A stretch of DNA of 64,000 bases, from NCBI GenBank assembly GCA_933207985.1, contig OW240917.1, forward strand, positions 116,509,026 to 116,573,025, given 5' to 3'. The translations under genes were made by a program, and so were the position numbers. This DNA comes from Pelobates cultripes. Lineage: Eukaryota; Chordata; Amphibia; Anura; Pelobatidae. Below are positions 59,470 to 64,000 of the stretch, piece after piece. Under the pieces are notes generated by a model. That model was given only the letters and a program-made list of their open reading frames with translations. It ran no database searches and was not told the origin of the DNA. Within the stretch, counting starts at the first letter, position 1. Each line of letters starts with the position of its first letter.

Positions 59470-59960
59470 TTCATCCGAAAGCCACCTGATTCGGTCACAC
59501 AAGGGCGAAGACCTGGGATAGCGAGCCGTCAGGCGTTGGAGTGTCTGATAGTCCTGGAGATATGGCTTCCATGGTGGATGCCCGGTTTAGGTCCCTAAGT
59601 GTGACCCGCGGGTTGTAGAGCATGCGACTGATATCTTTCTTGAAGACGGACCTCTTGAACCTTGGAAGGCGGAGCACCGCCTGGACTGAATATTCCACGA
59701 AATCCAGAAGTTAGATCGACTAAGAGTGAGTCAGATCCAATATGTCCACGTTGCTGGTGAAATCCATGCAGGCTTCCCTCAGATCCAGTTGAAAGAAACC
59801 AGTCACCCTCACAGAACGGATCTCCGAGGAGATGGGTGCCCTCCGTCTTGAAGTGTCAATAGACGACATATGCATTGAGGGCATGCGGAGTGGAACAGGG
59901 CGGGAGAGCAGATGGAATTCCTAAGTCGGAACTACGAGCACCAGAGGTTAACCCTCAGTA
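59470..59960 (-). pseudogene. DIRS reverse transcriptase scrap, reverse strand
   Basis: Reading the minus strand: a HFKTEGTHLLGDPFCEGDW-type block (59880-59800) parallel to the HFKMEGIH region of the other DIRS elements, then in another frame FFQLDLREACMDF, and after a deletion KRSVFKKDISRMLYNPRVTL (59655-59595), which resembles the linker after the DIRS reverse transcriptase. The catalytic YLDD region is deleted. Assignment rests on position-by-position likeness to the DIRS proteins at 46900 and 63900. Confidence 0.65.
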
Positions 59961-60953
59961 TGATAATAACAGGACATTGAAAGTACAGTAGTGCAGGTAG
60001 CAGGAGGGGGTTACCCTCAGCATTAATACTACAGGATACTGTAGGGCCAGCAGGGTATTCAGCGGTAGCCGTGTTGCCAGAGGAAGGGGGTCACCCAAAC
60101 CATAATAGTGCCATGTGTCCATTAGTATGGCCCAGTAGAGGGCAGTGCCTCATAAATGTAGAAGGGAGTGTCAGGTCAGATAGGTGTAGGTCTGGGACAG
60201 ATCCTGCCATCCAGGACCCACTTCCATATTGCATCGTGTTCATTACAGATAGAAATCTGACTAACCACATCTACAAACCACCCAGGTGTCTTAGGGCATG
60301 CTGAACTGCCTTACACAGCAACAGCTTAAACTCAGCCTTATTTGGCTACACTGATTTGAAGTGTATACATGGTGGAAAACATGAAGTTCCCTGCAAGAAG
60401 GGGCAGCAAATCCTATATAGGGGAGCTGGATGCTGAAATTAGGCCATTTAATTCTTGAGGTGAAATGACTGAAATCTGTTTTGAGCCTGTGACCTTATGA
60501 TTATGAACAAGCTCAGTAATTTAGAAGGATTTACAAACTGAGCTACTTCAGCTGATACACAGGGAGAGGGGAGGCTGGCCACATGGCCAGCAAACAGCAG
60601 GGCAGCGCGGTGAGCGAGACCGGGCTGCCCGGAACGCACAGAGCCCATGCAGCTCTGGAAAAATGGCCGCCGTGGCTCCAACAAAATGGCTGACGCGGTC
60701 GCAAAAATCGAGCGTGGCCTACCGCGTGGTAGGCGCGTGGCACTGCCGCGATTTAAAGCGGCTCGGTAAACGGCCAGGGGCCGCGGAGAGCAGCTGGGAA
60801 GTGAGGGGAGGGTGTGGGTGACAGAGCCCAGTAGTGAGAACCCAGGGTGGTGGAAACAGGTTATAGAAAAGATCAAAAGCCCCAGAACAGGGAGCAGGCA
60901 CACATTCCACATACTGCCCAGCAAAGGACCACAGCCAAAAACCGCATGAAGTG
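59961..60953. other. Unassigned, partly GC-rich sequence
   Basis: 60540-60780 is CpG-rich (AAAATGGCCGCCGTGGC, GGTCGCAAAAATCGAGCG, ATTTAAAGCGGCTCGG) and could be part of an LTR or DIRS leader. No frame with recognisable content. Confidence 0.4.
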
Positions 60954-61195
60954 ATCCAGCAGATAGACAGCATAAAGTAGCCCAGCAATAAGCAGTATAG
61001 AATAATACAAGCAATAAATGGCATAAATTGACCCAGTAAATAAATAACTAGCATAGAGTGGTACAGCAAATAAATTGCATAAAGTGACACAGCAAGTAGC
61101 CGCATAAGGTGGCACAGCAAATAAACTGCATTAACTAATACAGCAGTAAATAGCCTAACTTAGCACAGCAATAAACAGCATGAAAAATAACACAC
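60954..61195. repeat. Diverged minisatellite, ~30-bp units
   Basis: Imperfect repeats of the form CAGCAAATAAATNGCATAAAGTGACA, about eight units. It lies directly before the DIRS end at 61259. Confidence 0.75.
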
Positions 61196-61258
61196 CAAAT
61201 AAACATCATGTAGGAGAAAAAACAACCCAGAGCAGAGACAACTCTGAATTTTATTAAA

Positions 61259-61455
61259 GACACGGAGGCTCCTATTATGCTTCTCTTTCTTTAATTCTCC
61301 CTCAGCAGCGAAGAGAGATATATGCAAATGAGAGAAAAAATAAATAAATAACAATAACATTAGCATATGGAACAGTGCTCATAGGTATCCACCCCCTTAG
61401 TATATAAGGTGTAGCACTCCATGCTTCTTCCTCTTTCTTCGCTGCTCCCTCAGAA
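61259..61455 (+). repeat. DIRS left terminal repeat
   Basis: Laid out like the left repeat at 44168-44330: GGAGGCTC start, CTTTCTTT block, and a CTTCCTCTTTCTTCGCTGCT inner end against CTTCCTCTTTGTTTGCTGCT there. Its partner would lie beyond the window. Confidence 0.8.
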
Positions 61456-62173
61456 GATAAGTACACTCTCATAATTTGATTTATATGTATACACTGTGGG
61501 ATGTTTCAGCAGATATTATAGCTATTGGATTTATATCCTTGTGGTATTACTGTGGGGATACTCCTTATACAATTTATCCCTCCTTTTCTCTGTTTCCCAC
61601 TTCTTCTTTTCTCACACTGTCTGTGTTTATTATTCTGTGTTTATTTTACTGTGGCCGGTCCCTACTCTAGTCCCTAAGGATTCAGACTATTTCCCTCTCC
61701 CAGCCCCCTCCCTCCGGTTGGGGCCCCCCCCCCGGTCACAACCTGCCGGTTTTTCGCCCGGGAGACCCATCGGTCAACCCGCGGCATTTCCCGGCACTAT
61801 TTGCAACACCGCCGGCCGGACCTACTTTCGTCCGCGCGGCGATCCACTTTCACCTAGTTTCCCGCCGCTCGCATGCTCCGCGCATGCGCGGTAGCTCGCG
61901 GCGGCCATTTTCTTGGTTTCTGGTCGCCGGTTTAGGCAGCGGCCATGTTATCTCTCGGTTTTTAGTGCCGTTTGACCCCTCCCTCACCGGATTTCGTTCC
62001 GGCAGCCCCCCTACTGGTACAGTTAATTTCTCTCTGCATATTTTCCTGGAAATAACCTTCCATCTCCCTGTACTTTTTTTCCGTCCTGTACCTGGGTTAA
62101 TCAATCCTAGTACTGCATTTTCACTTTATTTTTTCCTATTTGTTATTTTCTCACTTGCACTCTATTACTCACC

Positions 62174-62503
62174 ATGCAATCTGGTGATAAATGCCCTGGC
62201 AAACATAGCCCCTCTATGGCCACTACTGATCTTGATACTCAACTCGACCCTGGACTCATGGGCTCTGAGGAATTCCAATCCCTTCTAGACACCACCATGT
62301 CCAAATCTATTTCCAAGGCCATATCTTCAGCCATGGGCGCAATGTCCTCTACCATCTCGGACTCCATTACGCAAGCGCTCAAACAGGTACAACCTCACCC
62401 TACCCCTGCCTTGACCCATATCCCTCCTGAAGGGAGGCTACCAGGGCACAAAGCGCTAACCAAACGCAGACATTCACAAGACCCCCCCCCCCATGCAGGT
62501 TGA
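62174..62503 (+). CDS. DIRS Gag, N-terminal part
   Basis: Starts MQSGDKCPGKHSPSMATTDL, contains a Ser/Ala/Met-rich stretch (SKSISKAISSAMGAMSST) and stops soon after a run of eleven C at 62482-62492. The following frame (62493 onward) clearly continues the protein, so a one-base slip in the C-run separates the two. Structural Gag-like role in DIRS is established knowledge; no enzyme motif expected. Confidence 0.75.
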   Translation: MQSGDKCPGKHSPSMATTDLDTQLDPGLMGSEEFQSLLDTTMSKSISKAISSAMGAMSSTISDSITQALKQVQPHPTPALTHIPPEGRLPGHKALTKRRHSQDPPPHAG

Positions 62504-64000
62504 CCCTGCTCTGATTGACATGCCTCAGGCTGTCCATGATGGCGCGCAACAACCGCGCAATAGAGCTTCTGGGCGAGCTACGGCTACCAGAGACTGGAAA
62601 AGGGCTAGAGCCCATGATATACTGTCTGACTCAGACGAGGAGGGGGATGAGGGGTCTGACGCCCCGTACTCTGACCCGTACGAGGACGAGCTCTCAGAGG
62701 GTGAAAGCCTCCAGGGAAAGCAGTTCCCCTTGACGGCAACGCGTACCTCGGCTCATTCAGGGGCGCCCGAGGCAGAAGCAGCCCACGACCCTAAAGAGGT
62801 CACGCTATTCGACCCTGACAACTTAAGACACCCACGCTCTGCCGAGTGGGAACCATCTGAACACATCGGCCGATACCTAGCCCTCAGGGTACGTAAGTCC
62901 CTTTCTCAAGAGAGCCGTAATAAATTGAGAGCGGAGTGCCCCCGACCCATAATCCCTGATGCTGTGGCAAAAACCCCAGAAGTGGACCCTCAGATAGCCC
63001 AGTTTCTAGCCAAAACAGGCTGGAAGGCCAAGAGGGGACTTGACTACTCCCTCCGTAATTGTCAGGACAAGTTCCTAGACACTCTGGGTCCTGTCACTAA
63101 ATTGTACGAACTGCTGGAAGCAGCTCAGTCGGGTGAGGCACCAATAGATTTTGAAGTAGCGTTTGGATGGCTCCAACGCTTGGTCTGCATGATCGGCAAT
63201 GCCAATACTGCCATGTCAACAGAACGCAGGAAGGCCATCCTGCTGAAAATCGAACCTAAGCTGGCTAGTATGGCCTCCTCTGAACCAGGGGCCGCGGCTA
63301 AGGGTCTGTTGTTTGGCGAATCCTTCGTCAAAGACCTGGGCTCCTATGTCAAAACATTCACGGCGCTGGATAAAGCCCAATCATCCATGAAGAGGGTCTT
63401 CCACCAAAAGGTTTTCGGTGGGGCCGGTAGAGGTAGGAGCCGTCTATCCGGCCGCAACCCCCGGGGTTTCTCCAGACCGGGCAGAGGCTCCTCCAACACA
63501 CAGAGACAGACCCAGGAACGTTCCTACACTCCGTTCTTCCCTTCTCGAGGAAGATCTTGGAATGCCCGTGGAGGCAGAGGAACAACCCCAGGAAAACGCC
63601 CTTATGGTGAGTACGATTTTTCCCCATTTTTCCCATATAAATGTGGGGGGCAGACTGGCTTTGTTTTCTCAAACTTGGGCCACGATCACGTCCGACAGTT
63701 GGGTACTGCAGACTGTAGAGGGTTACCAACTAGAATTGACGGGTCTTCCCTTTCAGGTTTCTTCCCCGCGTGTGCCACACATGCCACAGTCTCACTACGA
63801 CCTCATCTCCACGGAGATAGAGACCTTGTACAACAAAAATGCCATAGAGGAAATCCCTCTAGATACCCCAGGTTTTATAAGCAACCTGTTCTTGGTGCCG
63901 AAGAAAGGCGGGGGTGTCCGCCCGGTTATCAACCTGAGACCCCTCAATGCCTTTATACAATATCGGCATTTCAAAATGGAGGGCATACACTGCCTCCGAG
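62493..64000 (+). CDS. DIRS Gag, main part, open to window end
   Basis: Frame from ATG 62493 (MQVDPALIDMPQAVHDG) with no stop through 64000, more than 500 codons. Features: acidic stretch DSDEEGDEGSDAPYSDPYED near 62625, LFDPDNLRHPRSAEWEPSEH near 62810, conserved STERRKAILLKIEPKLASM near 63220 and LDKAQSSMKRVF near 63367, then an Arg/Gly-rich tail (GGAGRGRSRLSGRNPRGFSR). The first DIRS element has the same blocks. Beyond about 63604 the frame overlaps the reverse transcriptase frame and may not be translated that far. Confidence 0.8.
   Translation, partial: MQVDPALIDMPQAVHDGAQQPRNRASGRATATRDWKRARAHDILSDSDEEGDEGSDAPYSDPYEDELSEGESLQGKQFPLTATRTSAHSGAPEAEAAHDPKEVTLFDPDNLRHPRSAEWEPSEHIGRYLALRVRKSLSQESRNKLRAECPRPIIPDAVAKTPEVDPQIAQFLAKTGWKAKRGLDYSLRNCQDKFLDTLGPVTKLYELLEAAQSGEAPIDFEVAFGWLQRLVCMIGNANTAMSTERRKAILLKIEPKLASMASSEPGAAAKGLLFGESFVKDLGSYVKTFTALDKAQSSMKRVFHQKVFGGAGRGRSRLSGRNPRGFSRPGRGSSNTQRQTQERSYTPFFPSRGRSWNARGGRGTTPGKRPYGEYDFSPFFPYKCGGQTGFVFSNLGHDHVRQLGTADCRGLPTRIDGSSLSGFFPACATHATVSLRPHLHGDRDLVQQKCHRGNPSRYPRFYKQPVLGAEERRGCPPGYQPETPQCLYTISAFQNGGHTLPP
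63604..64000 (+). CDS. DIRS reverse transcriptase, N-terminal part, cut by window end
   Basis: Starts MVSTIFPHFSHINVGGRLAL in a frame different from Gag and stays open to 64000: FSQTWATITSDSWVLQTVEG, then NKNAIEEIP, SNLFLVPKKGGGVRPVINLR and PLNAFIQYRHFKMEGIHCLR. This is the start of the DIRS Pol (reverse transcriptase, RNase H, then usually a methyltransferase). Overlap of Gag and Pol frames is usual in DIRS elements. The start chosen is the first ATG of the frame near the end of Gag; the true start may differ. Confidence 0.88.
   Translation, partial: MVSTIFPHFSHINVGGRLALFSQTWATITSDSWVLQTVEGYQLELTGLPFQVSSPRVPHMPQSHYDLISTEIETLYNKNAIEEIPLDTPGFISNLFLVPKKGGGVRPVINLRPLNAFIQYRHFKMEGIHCLR

Larger units (their letters stand above)
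61259..64000 (+). mobile_element. DIRS-type retrotransposon, 5' half, runs off the window
   Basis: Begins GACACGGAGGCTCCTATTAT, the same end motif as the DIRS element at 44168. A terminal repeat (about 61259-61455) is followed by a 700-bp leader, the Gag frames and the start of the reverse transcriptase frame, still open at 64000. It is the best preserved of the three DIRS copies here: only one frame break is seen up to the window end. Confidence 0.88.

Noticed and set aside
60448..61120. Reverse frames of 188 and 133 codons
   Set aside because: Their codons come from a GC-rich LTR-like block and a minisatellite; no domain recognisable.

Overview
This window looks like a piece of a vertebrate, most likely frog (anuran), chromosome. 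One real host gene is visible: five consecutive plus-strand exons (5584-17927) of the pro-epidermal growth factor gene EGF. They encode four EGF-like modules and the first strand of the second YWTD beta-propeller, each with clean AG/GT splice borders. Everything else I can support is repeat or transposon sequence. The frog assignment is an inference from the repeat fauna: DIRS and Penelope retroelements, CR1 and L1 LINEs, hAT elements, and a short TTAA-flanked element I associate with frogs.

Layout. 1-4064: decayed L1-type LINE. 4065-5137: solo LTR with its 5-bp target duplication. 5584-17927: EGF exons, whose 9-kb second intron carries a CA-rich satellite with a hairpin, one copy of a DNA element with CAGGGCC termini, and a hAT-type non-autonomous element (11760-13049) with a perfect 8-bp duplication. 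17928-32450: intronic or intergenic DNA with a second CAGGGCC element (19319-25874) that hosts a CR1 LINE, a solo LTR and a TTAA-flanked MITE, followed by foldback elements and LINE scraps.

32400-48560 is one composite locus. An array of short inverted units was hit by a solo LTR (itself split by an L1 of about 8 kb), by a second hAT element and by a DIRS element. 49621-51372 holds an inverted-repeat element, a Tc1-type transposase scrap and a MITE. 51591-57660 holds two different Penelope-like elements side by side, both with reverse transcriptase and GIY-YIG endonuclease. 58409-59193 is a compound foldback. 59470-59960 is a reverse-strand DIRS scrap, and 61259-64000 is the 5' half of a better preserved DIRS element running off the end.

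How it fits together. Insertion order can be read from target-site duplications, so the window works as a stratigraphic record. The most unusual item is the L1 at 32724-40704: one 15-bp duplication brackets the whole element, yet 1,940 bp of its ORF2 is present twice in tandem with scattered differences. That suggests a template jump between two L1 RNAs during a single insertion. I found no new host gene system and no RNA gene; the next EGF exon after 17927 was not found.
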